The translations under genes were made by a program, and so were the position numbers. From Gammaproteobacteria bacterium (GTDB lineage: Bacteria; Pseudomonadota; Gammaproteobacteria; GCA-001735895), in assembly GCA_018669845.1 (NCBI GenBank), contig JABHSO010000013.1:1-64000 (forward strand): a stretch of 64,000 bases of DNA. Direction: 5' to 3'. Below, in pieces: positions 16,498 to 24,828 of this stretch. Under the pieces are notes generated by a model, which did not search any database, had not been told where the DNA came from, and was given only the letters and a program-made list of their open reading frames with translations. Every line of letters starts with the position of its first letter. Positions within the stretch are counted from its first letter, which is position 1.

Positions 16498-17349
16498 ATG
16501 AAAGATGAATCTCAAGAACAACTGTTAAATGAATATACCGCAATTACACCTTTTTTACGGTATTTCACATTACTCGAAACTTTAGTTCTAGTGGCCATAG
16601 GTTTCGGTTTGTTTTTAAACCCGGAAGTTACCCGGCCTATGTGGGCATGGTCTATTGCTCCATTCAATACTCGATTTCTTGGAGCGATTTATTTAAGCGC
16701 AATGGTGCCAGTTGGAATAATGTTTATCTCTGGCCGCTGGTCACCAACCCGTCCTGTTTTAAGTGCTATTTTCACATTCACATTTATCGTACTGGTTGTT
16801 TCACTATTTCATAGTGATCAGTTTGATTTCCAGTATTGGGGAGTATGGGTCTGGTTTATTTTATATCTAGGTTTACCGACTAGTGGGGCTTACCACTTAT
16901 GGCTCTATCGTTCCATGCCAACCAATCACCTCAATAGAGTACCCAGCCATTGGTTTATTATTTTACGAATTACCAGTCTTGCTCTTGTGATATACGGTAT
17001 TGGTTTAATAATTTCACCCGAATTATTTAGTAGTTTATTTCCCTGGAAGTTAGATATATTTCATAGTCAGCTCTACAGTGCCACCTTTATAACCGGCAGT
17101 GTTATGTTATTTACTGTATCCAGGAAAGCGACTCGTGCCGAGTTTATTACGACAGGATTAACCGAAGCTACATTCGGAATTTTTTCAATTGTTGGAACAA
17201 TGGTTGTTGATATATCAGTCAAAAAAATAAACTGGTCAGCTTTAAATACCCAGGCATGGTTGGTTATGTTGGTAGTTATAGCTTTACTCGGAATATCAAT
17301 GACCATTTCAGGTTTTCGTCAATCGCCAGGTAGTATTGATAACCAGTAG
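16498..17349 (+). CDS. hydrophobic membrane protein built of two similar halves
   Basis: 283 residues with about eight predicted membrane segments. The protein looks internally duplicated: residues about 20-75 (FLRYFTLLETLVLVAIGFGLF then LNPEV and FNTRFLGAIYLSAMV) resemble residues about 150-205 (WFIILRITSLALVIYGIGLI then ISPEL and FHSQLYSATFITGSV). Each half has a long helix, an N/S-P-E turn, an aromatic loop, and a second helix. I know no named family. ATG at 16498 after CCAGGTGTTGAT. Solitary on the + strand between yraN and a pseudogene; no functional context. Confidence 0.65.
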   Translation: MKDESQEQLLNEYTAITPFLRYFTLLETLVLVAIGFGLFLNPEVTRPMWAWSIAPFNTRFLGAIYLSAMVPVGIMFISGRWSPTRPVLSAIFTFTFIVLVVSLFHSDQFDFQYWGVWVWFILYLGLPTSGAYHLWLYRSMPTNHLNRVPSHWFIILRITSLALVIYGIGLIISPELFSSLFPWKLDIFHSQLYSATFITGSVMLFTVSRKATRAEFITTGLTEATFGIFSIVGTMVVDISVKKINWSALNTQAWLVMLVVIALLGISMTISGFRQSPGSIDNQ

Positions 17350-17420
17350 AAGGTATAAAAGACCCAATTATATCACCTGTCCGATAATCGGTTCTCATTG
17401 AATCCTGAATGAAGATTGTG

Positions 17421-17885
17421 ATGATTAGAAATGAAATATTAAAATTACTCAAGGAAAATTATAAACTTGATTGGTACGGTATTCATGGAGTGTCTCATTG
17501 AGCTCGAGTCAGAAAAAAATGGATTACTTATAGCCAAAGACAACGGAGCTAATACCAATGTGATTGAGTTATTTTCCTTCCTTCATGACAGCATGAGGTT
17601 CGATGATGGCCATGATCAGCTTCATGGTCTCAGAGCTTCTGAATTTGTTTCCAGTCTTTCATGTGCATCTTTCTTAGATATAAGTATTGAAGAAAGAAAA
17701 AACTTGATACTGGCATGTAAACACCACACAGATCGTAATTCTAAAACCACCGATAAAACAATACTAAGTTGTTGGGATGCTGGTTGACATCTAAGGAAGC
17801 TGGTTCAACGCCTGATGAAGCCCGCTTACAGGAAGGTCCTCGAATAATTCAATCACAGCTCTCGATGGCCAGGCAGCCATGTTGA
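17421..17885 (+). pseudogene. decayed HD-like hydrolase family gene (three lesions)
   Basis: Three reading frames give consecutive pieces of one protein. Frame 1 from the ATG at 17421 reads ...DWYGIHGVSH then TGA at 17499 where the family (as I recall it) has Trp, followed by ARV. After a 7-A run (17513-17519) the frame shifts and continues EKNGLLIAKDNGANTNVIEL ... FLHDSMRFDDGHDQLHGLRASEF ... ACKHHTD ... CWDA. At about 17784 a second frameshift leads to LTSKEAGSTPDEARL and a stop at 17883. The His/Asp pattern (HD, HGxR, HHT, CWDAD) matches an uncharacterised hydrolase-like family. One stop and two frameshifts make it a pseudogene. Confidence 0.7.
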
Positions 17886-18034
17886 AAGCTCACTACCATG
17901 CAGAAAACCCACAAATGACCGCTATCGATATGATGAGACTTTGGAATACTGAGCCGCTAAACCCCACAGACGCCCCGATAGAGCCCCATGGACTAATAGT
18001 TCAGAGACTCACGCCCAAAAAACTCAGTTATTAA
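17879..18034 (+). pseudogene. unidentified C-terminal gene fragment
   Basis: An open frame that reads through from about 17830 (SITALDGQAAMLKAHYHAE) and continues PQMTAIDMMRLWNTEPLNP to a TAA at 18032. The composition looks protein-like (amphipathic helix, then Pro-rich tail RLTPKKLSY), but there is no start with a ribosome binding site and it overlaps the end of the hydrolase pseudogene in another frame. Likely the 3' remnant of a lost gene. Its stop overlaps the stop of the convergent hemerythrin-like gene. I do not recognise the parent family. Confidence 0.3.
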
Positions 18035-18477
18035 GCAACTTTTCTCATGTCGCCACTAATTGACTGGATTAGAGGATATAGCTGTTCTATTTCATGTTGA
18101 AATCTATCAAGAACTAACTTAAAAATTTCTTTGGTTTCAGTTACAAATCTCTGATGATCTAAAATGAGTAATTTAGGATGGTTTCTTTTTGAACAGCTTT
18201 TTAGATAGCTTTCAAAAATTTTCTTAATTTCTATAGAACCTGAGAGGAAGTTATCAGCAGTATCTTTAGCCTTTGAGTCTCCTTCTTGCAGGATAAGTGA
18301 ATAAATTGCTGTATCTTGAGTTTTCAGATGATTTTTTACTTTATCTACATACTTAAAAAACAGGTCACAGGTAATCTGTGAATCACACATTTTACGATTC
18401 TCTATTAAGTAGAGAAAGACATTGGAGATTTCCGTTATTTCATGAATTTCATCATGTAGTTCATCGTATGTAATCAT
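18031..18477 (-). CDS. hemerythrin-like domain protein
   Basis: 148 residues, all helical. The four-helix pattern and histidine spacing resemble hemerythrin (HHE) proteins: YDELHDEIHEITEI, then DKVKNHLKTQDTAIY, ILDHQRFVTETKE, RFQHEIEQLYPLI. Some canonical ligands are replaced (NHLKTQD where HL-x-H-ED is usual), so iron binding is uncertain. It aligns with the frameshifted hemerythrin-like gene at 21721 through DKV-x-x-HL-x-x-x-D-x-x-x-Y and the DNFLSGSIEIKKIF region, so the two are paralogues. Solitary, between pseudogenes and an IS66 remnant. Confidence 0.6.
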   Translation of the reverse strand: MITYDELHDEIHEITEISNVFLYLIENRKMCDSQITCDLFFKYVDKVKNHLKTQDTAIYSLILQEGDSKAKDTADNFLSGSIEIKKIFESYLKSCSKRNHPKLLILDHQRFVTETKEIFKLVLDRFQHEIEQLYPLIQSISGDMRKVA

Positions 18478-18951
18478 TTGAGCCCCCTAAAAAATTATTT
18501 TCTATCTTCTTAACGAGATTCAGCTTAATGATATCTATTCCAAATGTCCAGATTCTTATATCCAATAAGAGATATCATTTGTAGTGATTTTAATTTTGAT
18601 TAACTAAAGTCAGCTATTCAGTGGAGTAGGGTAGGAGGGTAAAATTCTGACTCATTACCTAGAGACCCGTGGACAAATAACCTACTGATCCATACTTAAA
18701 ATGGACGTCAATAGTCGCTTTCAAAGGAGATAAATGGTGACACCTCCAAAAAATTACGCCCCGGCAATGGCATAGAGTCGGACAGTCCCCGCACCCATAA
18801 TGCGTAATACGGCGTAAGCGTGTCAATACTTGGATGATAGTTAACCCATAAATTGGCACTCAACACCGAAATACAAGGTGTTTACACCTGCTATTCAATA
18901 CTTTTTTACTCTGTGCACCCATATTTGTAAACATCTCGCTAACCGCACCTG
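18478..18951. other. intergenic region downstream of the IS66 remnant
   Basis: No gene I can support. Stops occur in all frames except for a 66-codon minus-strand frame (18659-18859) with an unusual Cys/His-rich product, no ribosome binding site and no family. Part of the IS66 remnant's outer sequence may lie here, but I could not find its terminal inverted repeats. Confidence 0.4.
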
Positions 18952-19711
18952 TTAATTTTTAGCTGGATGTGACACATCAACATTCCAGGGCAGTAGTTTG
19001 CCAATATCCTCTGATTCATTAGGCAATTTTTCGAGTAGAGTTTTCAGATAATTATAAGGCATCAAGCCATTGGCTTTAGCCGTTTCGATCAGGCTGTATA
19101 AAACAGCACTGGCCTGAGTGCCCGATGCAGTGTTCGAGAACATCCAGTTCTTTCTCCCAATAACAAAGGGTTTGATGGCACGTTCAGCTCGATTGTTATC
19201 GATGTTTAAATATCCATTTTCAATGTAACATTCAAGCTTTGGCCATTGCCTGAGATTGTAACCAATGGCTTTGCCTATTGCTGATTTAGGCGGCACCTGC
19301 AGAGCTGATTTATCCGGCCAGGATTTGAACTGTTCCAGTAAAGGCTTACTCTGAGCTTGCCTGATAACCTGCATAACCATCGACCTGCAGATAACCGCTG
19401 AAGCCTTGTAGATAATCTTTTACACATTGACCCCGACGACTATTCTGGTAATCGTAGAGCACAATATTAGGGGGTTTGTTTAAGTGCCCTTCGGCATGAT
19501 CAGGTGGCGAATCGGTTCCTGTGCAATATACCCACATGTAACATTTTCTTTTATCCTCATGAATAACTTTGAGCGGCGTTTCATCGGCATTAATAACGAC
19601 TTGTTGTAATTGAAGCTCATGCAATCGTTGATAAACCCGATTAAGCGACATTAAAGTTATCATTAGTCTCTGGAGGATACTGGTTTTCGATGTAGCCCGT
19701 CCAGAATTCAT
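18952..19711 (-). mobile_element. IS66-family transposase remnant with internal deletion
   Basis: Two overlapping frames give pieces of one IS66 transposase (TnpC). The upstream piece (19711-19346) holds NADETPLKVI, MWVYCTGTDSP, YDYQNSRRG and LQVDGYAGYQ, carrying the first two catalytic Asp residues. The downstream piece (about 19350-18952) resumes at SKPLLEQFKSW, then YLNIDNNRAERAIKPFVIGR with the catalytic Glu, and SLIETAKANGLMP. The roughly 80 residues normally between them (the CWAHARRKF segment) are missing and the join is out of frame. The N-terminal third and helper genes tnpA/tnpB are also absent. Non-functional. Confidence 0.88.
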
Positions 19712-19755
19712 CTGTCACATTCCAGCTTGAAACTTCTTTAGAGCCATCCATGTGC

Positions 19756-19786
19756 AAAAAAAAGCCCCCTAATTTCTTAGGGGGCT
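19756..19786 (-). terminator. rho-independent terminator after the DUF1127 gene
   Basis: On the minus strand AGCCCCCTAA and TTAGGGGGCT form a perfect 10-bp stem with a 4-base loop, followed by a run of eight T. It ends transcription coming from the DUF1127 gene at 20069-19866. Confidence 0.9.
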
Positions 19787-19865
19787 AAATCCGTTATCTG
19801 AGGGGCAGATAAAGGCTACATATTCAACAGCTGTTCCTGGGCATCCATGCACTCACAGCATAAAA

Positions 19866-20069
19866 CTATTTCCAGAAAGGTTTTTTGATTTCCTGTGATA
19901 CTTGATTCACATTCAAACCCATGTCCACCAGCTGACTAGCTTCCAGTTTTGCAAGCTGCTTACGCTGATGCTGACGATCCATCCATAACTGAATTGTTGT
20001 CGCTGCTGATGACAATACCTGTTTGAATGAAAGACCATCCCATTTTTGCTGCAAAATTAAAGTAGACAT
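19866..20069 (-). CDS. DUF1127 domain protein (YjiS-like)
   Basis: 67 residues. The DUF1127 motif is at the C-terminal half: WMDRQHQRKQLAKLEASQLVDMGL followed by EIKKPFW. Small basic-aromatic proteins of this family are often linked to stress, phosphate or RNA-related regulation; several have been reported to bind RNA. GAGGG lies ahead of the ATG. The gene is divergent from a MocR-type regulator, the same arrangement as yjiS-yjiR in E. coli, and is followed by a strong terminator, so it is a single-gene unit probably controlled by the neighbour. Confidence 0.88.
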   Translation of the reverse strand: MSTLILQQKWDGLSFKQVLSSAATTIQLWMDRQHQRKQLAKLEASQLVDMGLNVNQVSQEIKKPFWK

Positions 20070-20112
20070 ATGATTCCCTCTGTAGAAAAGTAAATTTAAT
20101 AAACTGTTTGTT

Positions 20113-20140
20113 GACGATGATTAAATAATAGGCGATGATC
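20113..20140. promoter_or_regulatory. direct repeats in the DUF1127/MocR intergenic region
   Basis: CGATGAT occurs twice in the same orientation (20115-20121 and 20133-20139), 18 bases apart, in the 129-base region between the divergent genes. MocR/GabR-type regulators bind direct repeats with spacing of roughly this size, so these are candidate binding sites. Confidence 0.4.
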
Positions 20141-20198
20141 TGTCACTATAACAGTTACAATTTTTAATAAATACAGCCAGTACAATTGGAGAACTGTC

Positions 20199-21647
20199 AT
20201 GCCTATTGCGGTAAAAACCGACCACGAACACTTCAAATACGATCAGGTTTCCAACTACATCATGCAACTAATTGATAAAGGAAATCTGAAACCAGGTGAA
20301 CGCGCCCCCTCTTTACGCAAGCTCAGCAACACCTTAAAAGTCAGTATCTCCACTATCAACCAGGCTTATCTGTCTCTGGAAGATAAAGGTGTATTAACTG
20401 CAAAACCTCAATCTGGCTTTTATATAAATGCAGAACTCAATCAAACAATTGAAACTCCTAAGCCAATCATTACATCCTGCTGCCAACCCAGGAAGGTACG
20501 TTTCGGACAACTGTTTGAAGAAATTTTTACTATCTCAAATAATCCACGGGTAGCCCCCTTTGCTGCAGCCAGGCCATCAATGGATCTAATGCCTGACAAA
20601 GCACTGATACGCGAAACTCGTGGCATTCTCAGCCGACATCCATTAGCCAGCATGGATTATTGCTTTCCTCCCGGTCATAGCAAACTACGCTCACAAATCG
20701 CTTTACGCTACGCCAACATGGGCTTATCCATCTCAGCCGATGAAATTATCATTACAAATGGCGCAACCGAGGCCATGACACTCGCATTACAAACAGTTGC
20801 GAAAAGAGGGGATGTTATTGCCGTTGAGTCCCCTACTTATTTTTCAGTATTACGTCTGATTGAAAAACTCGGCATGCTGGCACTGGAAATTGACAGCCAC
20901 CCAGAAACAGGCGTTGACATTGAGTCTCTAGAATACGCACTGGACACTATGGATATTACGGCCATGCTGCTGGTTCCAAACTTTAACAATCCTAACGGCT
21001 CTTTAATGCCCGAAAACAATAAGCAACAGCTGGTTGAGTTACTCAATAGTCAGGAAATTCCGCTGATAGAAGATGATGTTTATGGTGATTTATATTTTGG
21101 GACAGAACGCCCAGGTATTGCCAAATGTTATGACACTGAAAACAGAGTTCTTTCCTGCTCATCCTTTTCCAAAACTCTCGCCCCAGGCTATCGCATGGGC
21201 TGGATCACGGGCGGCCGTTATCATGAGAAACTACTGGAATGGAAACAGGCAACATCATCAGCCTCTGCTTCTATTCAGCAGCTAGCCACTGCAGAATTTC
21301 TCAGGAGCGGCCAATACGATCGTCATCTATCCCGTCTGCGTAAAGCTTTTAGAGAACAGGTAGAAAAAGCCAGATTTATGATTTCACGTTTATTTCCCAC
21401 GGGTACCAGAATTTCTGACCCTCAGGGTGGCTTTGTGTTATGGGTCGAATTACCCAGAAATATAAACTGTTATGACATTTACACCGAAGCACTTCAACAC
21501 AATATCGGCATCACTCCAGGCATGTTATTTTCAGCCACTCGGAAATTTAAAAACTATATCCGTATCAACTGCGGCTTTCCCTGGACAGACGAGACTGAGC
21601 AGGCACTCGAACAGTTAGCAGGCATTATTGATGAGCTGAATATTTAG
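20199..21647 (+). CDS. MocR/GabR-type transcriptional regulator (GntR HTH fused to aminotransferase fold)
   Basis: 482 residues. The N-terminal winged helix of GntR type (residues about 10-80: LKPGERAPSLRKLSNTLKVS, then TINQAYLSLEDKG) is fused to a fold-type I aminotransferase domain (about 120-480). The PLP-binding lysine is Lys325 in SFSKTLAPGYRMGW; NNPNG and EDDVYGDLYF are the usual cofactor-contact motifs. Such proteins sense PLP and an amine ligand and act as transcription factors rather than enzymes. Divergent from the DUF1127 gene, the same pairing as E. coli yjiR with yjiS. Confidence 0.92.
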   Translation: MPIAVKTDHEHFKYDQVSNYIMQLIDKGNLKPGERAPSLRKLSNTLKVSISTINQAYLSLEDKGVLTAKPQSGFYINAELNQTIETPKPIITSCCQPRKVRFGQLFEEIFTISNNPRVAPFAAARPSMDLMPDKALIRETRGILSRHPLASMDYCFPPGHSKLRSQIALRYANMGLSISADEIIITNGATEAMTLALQTVAKRGDVIAVESPTYFSVLRLIEKLGMLALEIDSHPETGVDIESLEYALDTMDITAMLLVPNFNNPNGSLMPENNKQQLVELLNSQEIPLIEDDVYGDLYFGTERPGIAKCYDTENRVLSCSSFSKTLAPGYRMGWITGGRYHEKLLEWKQATSSASASIQQLATAEFLRSGQYDRHLSRLRKAFREQVEKARFMISRLFPTGTRISDPQGGFVLWVELPRNINCYDIYTEALQHNIGITPGMLFSATRKFKNYIRINCGFPWTDETEQALEQLAGIIDELNI

Positions 21648-21720
21648 CTCAATAAATTGATGTTTTTTCACCCTGTTTCAAATTACATAAAAACTATAAT
21701 AATTCCATCAGGAGAAATAA

Positions 21721-22102
21721 ATGATACCAGTAGATGAATTCAGGGCTGAAAACGAAGTATAAGAGATTTCTGCAATATTCTTGGCTTATCTGTCGACCAG
21801 TACAGCCTGAGACATAATTTAGTTGTTTGTGAGTTACTAGAAAGATTCGCCGACAGAGTTTGCGCTCACCTTGCACATGAAGATCGCTCTGTATATCGGG
21901 ATTTTCTCATAAAACATACCCATGAAGCAGATATGTTAGCAGATAAATTTCTTGGCAATACCCAGGTATTAAAACGCATCTTCAATGACTATAATCGTGG
22001 ATGGTGTCGTAAACCTCACAGTGAAACAGTTCACGCCAAATACGTTGATGAATCACTGGAAATGTTCAAGTTAGTATGTGACCGTATCGAATTTGAAGAG
22101 TA
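21721..22102 (+). pseudogene. hemerythrin-like domain gene with a single-base frameshift
   Basis: ATG at 21721 with AGGAG (21710-21714) six bases ahead reads MIPVDEFRAENEV then TAA at 21760. Shifting frame by one base at 21759 restores a continuous product: IRDFCNILGLSVDQYSLRHN ... ERFADRVCAHLAHEDRSVY ... FLGNTQVLKRIFNDYNRGWC ... to a TAA at 22100, about 127 residues. One missing A in GTATAAG (GTAATAAG expected) explains it. The product is a hemerythrin-like four-helix protein with HL-x-HED. It is paralogous to the gene at 18031-18477. Either a recent pseudogene, an assembly error, or less likely programmed frameshifting. Confidence 0.75.
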
Positions 22103-22120
22103 AGCTCTGCTCTTACAGCA

Positions 22121-22573
22121 TTAATTAACACAACATCGTTTAAACTTAAGCCCACTGCCACAGGGGCAAGCTTCATTACGCCCTGGCTTCCAGCCTTTTC
22201 TATCAGGCGTCATCATATCACCGGTGGTGTAAAGCCAACGCCCCTGATCAACAACAAACTGACTTTTTTCATGCATGGCTTCCACTTTCCCATCTACCAA
22301 TAGCAACGCTTCAAATTCAACCGTAGCCATATCACCTTCTGTTAAACATCCCAAAATATCAAGCTCGAGCCATTTAATAGCTTCATCCAGCTTAAAATCA
22401 GCCGGGCAAAAATCCGGGTGCCAGCTTTTTTGCAGATAATCCCGATCATTTAATACATAGGCGGTATATCTTGATCGCATCAGCTGTTGTGCATTTTCAG
22501 CCACCGCCTGATGTGATATAAAGCGAGCGCAGCATAAGTCGTAACTTTCTCCTGATTGACACGGACAGTTCAT
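22121..22573 (-). CDS. ychJ: YchJ family protein with SEC-C motifs
   Basis: 150 residues. The N-terminal CPCQSGESYDLCC and the C-terminal CPCGSGLKFKRCC are SEC-C type zinc-binding motifs; between them is an NTF2-like YchJ middle domain (LMRSRYTAYVLNDRDYLQKS). Function is unknown. I use the internal ATG at 22573 because the family starts just before the first Cys motif; the frame could extend ten codons further. It is divergent from recQ with about 36 bases between starts. Confidence 0.85.
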   Translation of the reverse strand: MNCPCQSGESYDLCCARFISHQAVAENAQQLMRSRYTAYVLNDRDYLQKSWHPDFCPADFKLDEAIKWLELDILGCLTEGDMATVEFEALLLVDGKVEAMHEKSQFVVDQGRWLYTTGDMMTPDRKGWKPGRNEACPCGSGLKFKRCCVN

Positions 22574-22609
22574 ATCATCAAAACCTAACCCAAAGGAACA
22601 CACAATATC

Positions 22610-24736
22610 ATGTCTGAAGCTCTGGATATATTAAGCAGCCGGTTCGGTTACGAAAGCTTTCGGTTTCAACAGGAAGAGATCATCAATACCCTGATCAAAG
22701 GAGATGATGCGCTGGTATTGATGCCAACAGGAGGCGGCAAGTCAGTTTGTTATCAGATCCCTGCAATTGTAAGAAAGGGTGTTGGCATTGTCATTTCACC
22801 ATTAATTGCTCTAATGCAGGATCAGGTCGATGCATTGGCGCAAAATGGAATTAAAGCAACTTTCTTAAACTCCACCTTAACGTCAGAACAGCAATACCAG
22901 GTTAAACAGCAGTTAATTAACAACGATATTGATCTGTTATATGTCGCGCCAGAAAGAGCAATGACCAACGATTTTCTGCAGTTACTACAGCAGTGTGAAA
23001 TTGCTCTGTTTGCTATAGATGAAGCCCACTGTGTTTCTCAATGGGGGCATGATTTTCGGCGTGACTATCAAAACCTGTATCGTCTGCATGACCTGTTCCC
23101 ACAGGTTCCTCGGATTGCTCTCACCGCAACAGCCGATAGCAGAACTCGACAGGAAATAGAACAACAGTTAAACCTTCAGCAGGCCAGTAAATTCATACAT
23201 AGTTTTGATCGCCCCAATATTTTTTATCAAATAAGCGAAGGCCAGAATAATCGACAACGACTATGGAACTTTATTAGTAGAAACCACCCAAATGATGCTG
23301 GAATTGTTTATTGCCTTTCACGAAAGCAGGTGGAAAGCACCGCAGACTGGTTATCCAAAAAAGGGCGTAAAGCTCTTCCCTATCACGCAGGACTGAACAA
23401 GGATATCCGTGCAGACCATCAGCGTCGTTTCCTACAGGAAGAAAGCGTCATTATTGTAGCGACTATCGCTTTTGGAATGGGCATAGATAAACCTGACGTG
23501 AGATTTGTCGCTCATCTTAGTCTGCCCAAAAATATCGAAGCCTATTATCAGGAAACAGGCCGAGCCGGAAGAGATGGTCAGCCTGCTAATGCCTGGCTGG
23601 CTTATGGTCTACAGGATGTCATCACCTTACGTCAGATGACGCAAGATACCGATGCAGATGAAAGTCATAAACGCAATGTTCACCAGAAACTTGAAGCGAT
23701 GCTGGGGTTATGCGAACAAACCCGCTGCAGACGCCAGACTATTCTAAATTATTTTGATGAAGCCATGGATCTGGCCTGTGGACATTGTGACAATTGCCAG
23801 TCACCGCCAGAAACATGGGATGCGACAGAAGCATCCCGTATGGCTTTATCCTGTATTTATCGAACCGGACAAAGGTTTGGTGTAAATTATCTTATCGATG
23901 TTTTACTCGGAAAAGATCATCCGAGAATAGTGCAAAACGGTCACGATAAAGTAAGTACCTTTGGCATTGGTACCTTTTTATCAAATTCCGAATGGCACAG
24001 CATTTATCGCCAGTTAATCGTATTAGGTTACATTACCAGTGATATTGAAAGTTATGGCGCGATAAAGCTAAACCCCATTTGCAACCCATTATTAAAAGGT
24101 GAAGAAACCTTACACTTACGCAAGCAACAGGTCGACCTGTCAACAGAAAAAACATCATCTGGCAGAAAGGGCAAAACTAAAGTTCGCCTGGCTGATCAGG
24201 ATCTGTTCGATGCTTTACGCGAGTTAAGAAAGAACCTCGCCGATCATCAGGGTGTTCCGCCCTTTGTCATATTGCATGATAAAACCCTGCATGAGCTTTG
24301 TTCCGGAAGACCTTCTTCATTAACTCAAATGGAAACTATTTCAGGTATTGGAGCAAAGAAACTCGAACTGTATGGGGCCGATTTAATTAAAGTTATCGAG
24401 TCATTCCCGCTGGATGAAACACTGGATAATAATTTAAGCGATACCGTGAATGAAACCCTGCAACTATTTTCTCAGGGCTTATCACTTGAAGATATTGCAA
24501 AGAAAAGAGAAGTAACCCTTACGACAATTTATAATCACCTGTGCGCAGCCCTGGAAGTTCATATCATAGAATTAAAAGATGTGATCAAACTGGATAAATC
24601 TGATATCGATAATATAATTTATGTCATAGAACTATCCATGGATGAAGAAACATTTAGCATGCGCCAGGTATTCGACTCACTGAGTGAGGAATTCGATTAC
24701 AATATTTTAAATTGTGTCAAAGCGAGTTTAGCCTAA
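22610..24736 (+). CDS. recQ: ATP-dependent DNA helicase RecQ
   Basis: 708 residues. Helicase lobe 1 has Walker [15 protein letters not shown] and [14 protein letters not shown]; lobe 2 has [19 protein letters not shown] and [12 protein letters not shown]. The zinc site is the CGHCDNC region with the preceding CRRQ Cys, then a winged-helix RQC domain and an HRDC domain (about 525-605). A C-terminal extension to 708 carries a helix-turn-helix ([19 protein letters not shown]), seen in the longer RecQ proteins. RecQ unwinds 3'-overhang DNA in RecF-pathway repair. AAAGGA precedes the ATG. Confidence 0.96.
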   Translation: MSEALDILSSRFGYESFRFQQEEIINTLIKGDDALVLMPTGGGKSVCYQIPAIVRKGVGIVISPLIALMQDQVDALAQNGIKATFLNSTLTSEQQYQVKQQLINNDIDLLYVAPERAMTNDFLQLLQQCEIALFAIDEAHCVSQWGHDFRRDYQNLYRLHDLFPQVPRIALTATADSRTRQEIEQQLNLQQASKFIHSFDRPNIFYQISEGQNNRQRLWNFISRNHPNDAGIVYCLSRKQVESTADWLSKKGRKALPYHAGLNKDIRADHQRRFLQEESVIIVATIAFGMGIDKPDVRFVAHLSLPKNIEAYYQETGRAGRDGQPANAWLAYGLQDVITLRQMTQDTDADESHKRNVHQKLEAMLGLCEQTRCRRQTILNYFDEAMDLACGHCDNCQSPPETWDATEASRMALSCIYRTGQRFGVNYLIDVLLGKDHPRIVQNGHDKVSTFGIGTFLSNSEWHSIYRQLIVLGYITSDIESYGAIKLNPICNPLLKGEETLHLRKQQVDLSTEKTSSGRKGKTKVRLADQDLFDALRELRKNLADHQGVPPFVILHDKTLHELCSGRPSSLTQMETISGIGAKKLELYGADLIKVIESFPLDETLDNNLSDTVNETLQLFSQGLSLEDIAKKREVTLTTIYNHLCAALEVHIIELKDVIKLDKSDIDNIIYVIELSMDEETFSMRQVFDSLSEEFDYNILNCVKASLA

Positions 24737-24755
24737 CAACCTTGCTTAGATTGCA

Positions 24756-24820
24756 GTAGGGTGCGCCGTTCGCACCATTGAATATACACCAATTCAGATG
24801 GTGCGAACGGCGCACCCTAC
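24756..24820. repeat. REP-like palindromic repeat, copy 1
   Basis: Left arm 24756-24778 (begins GTAGGGTGCGCCGTT) and right arm 24798-24820 (ends AACGGCGCACCCTAC) are perfect 23-bp inverted copies around a 19-base loop. Each arm is itself nearly palindromic (GGTGCG...CGCACC). It lies between convergent recQ and yheS. Same family as the copies near 28.8, 29.7 and 55.4 kb. Confidence 0.85.
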
Positions 24821-24828
24821 CCGATCTA

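Noticed and set aside
17499-17501. TGA in frame in the hydrolase gene might encode selenocysteine.
   Set aside because: The family (as I recall it) has Trp here, no SECIS-like hairpin is obvious, and two further frameshifts follow, so decay explains it better.
18659-18859. 66-codon Cys/His-rich minus-strand frame.
   Set aside because: No ribosome binding site, no conserved pattern and odd composition; probably chance or IS debris.
21757-21762. Programmed frameshift in the hemerythrin-like gene.
   Set aside because: There is no slippery heptamer or pairing element; GTATAAG with one missing base looks like a simple indel.
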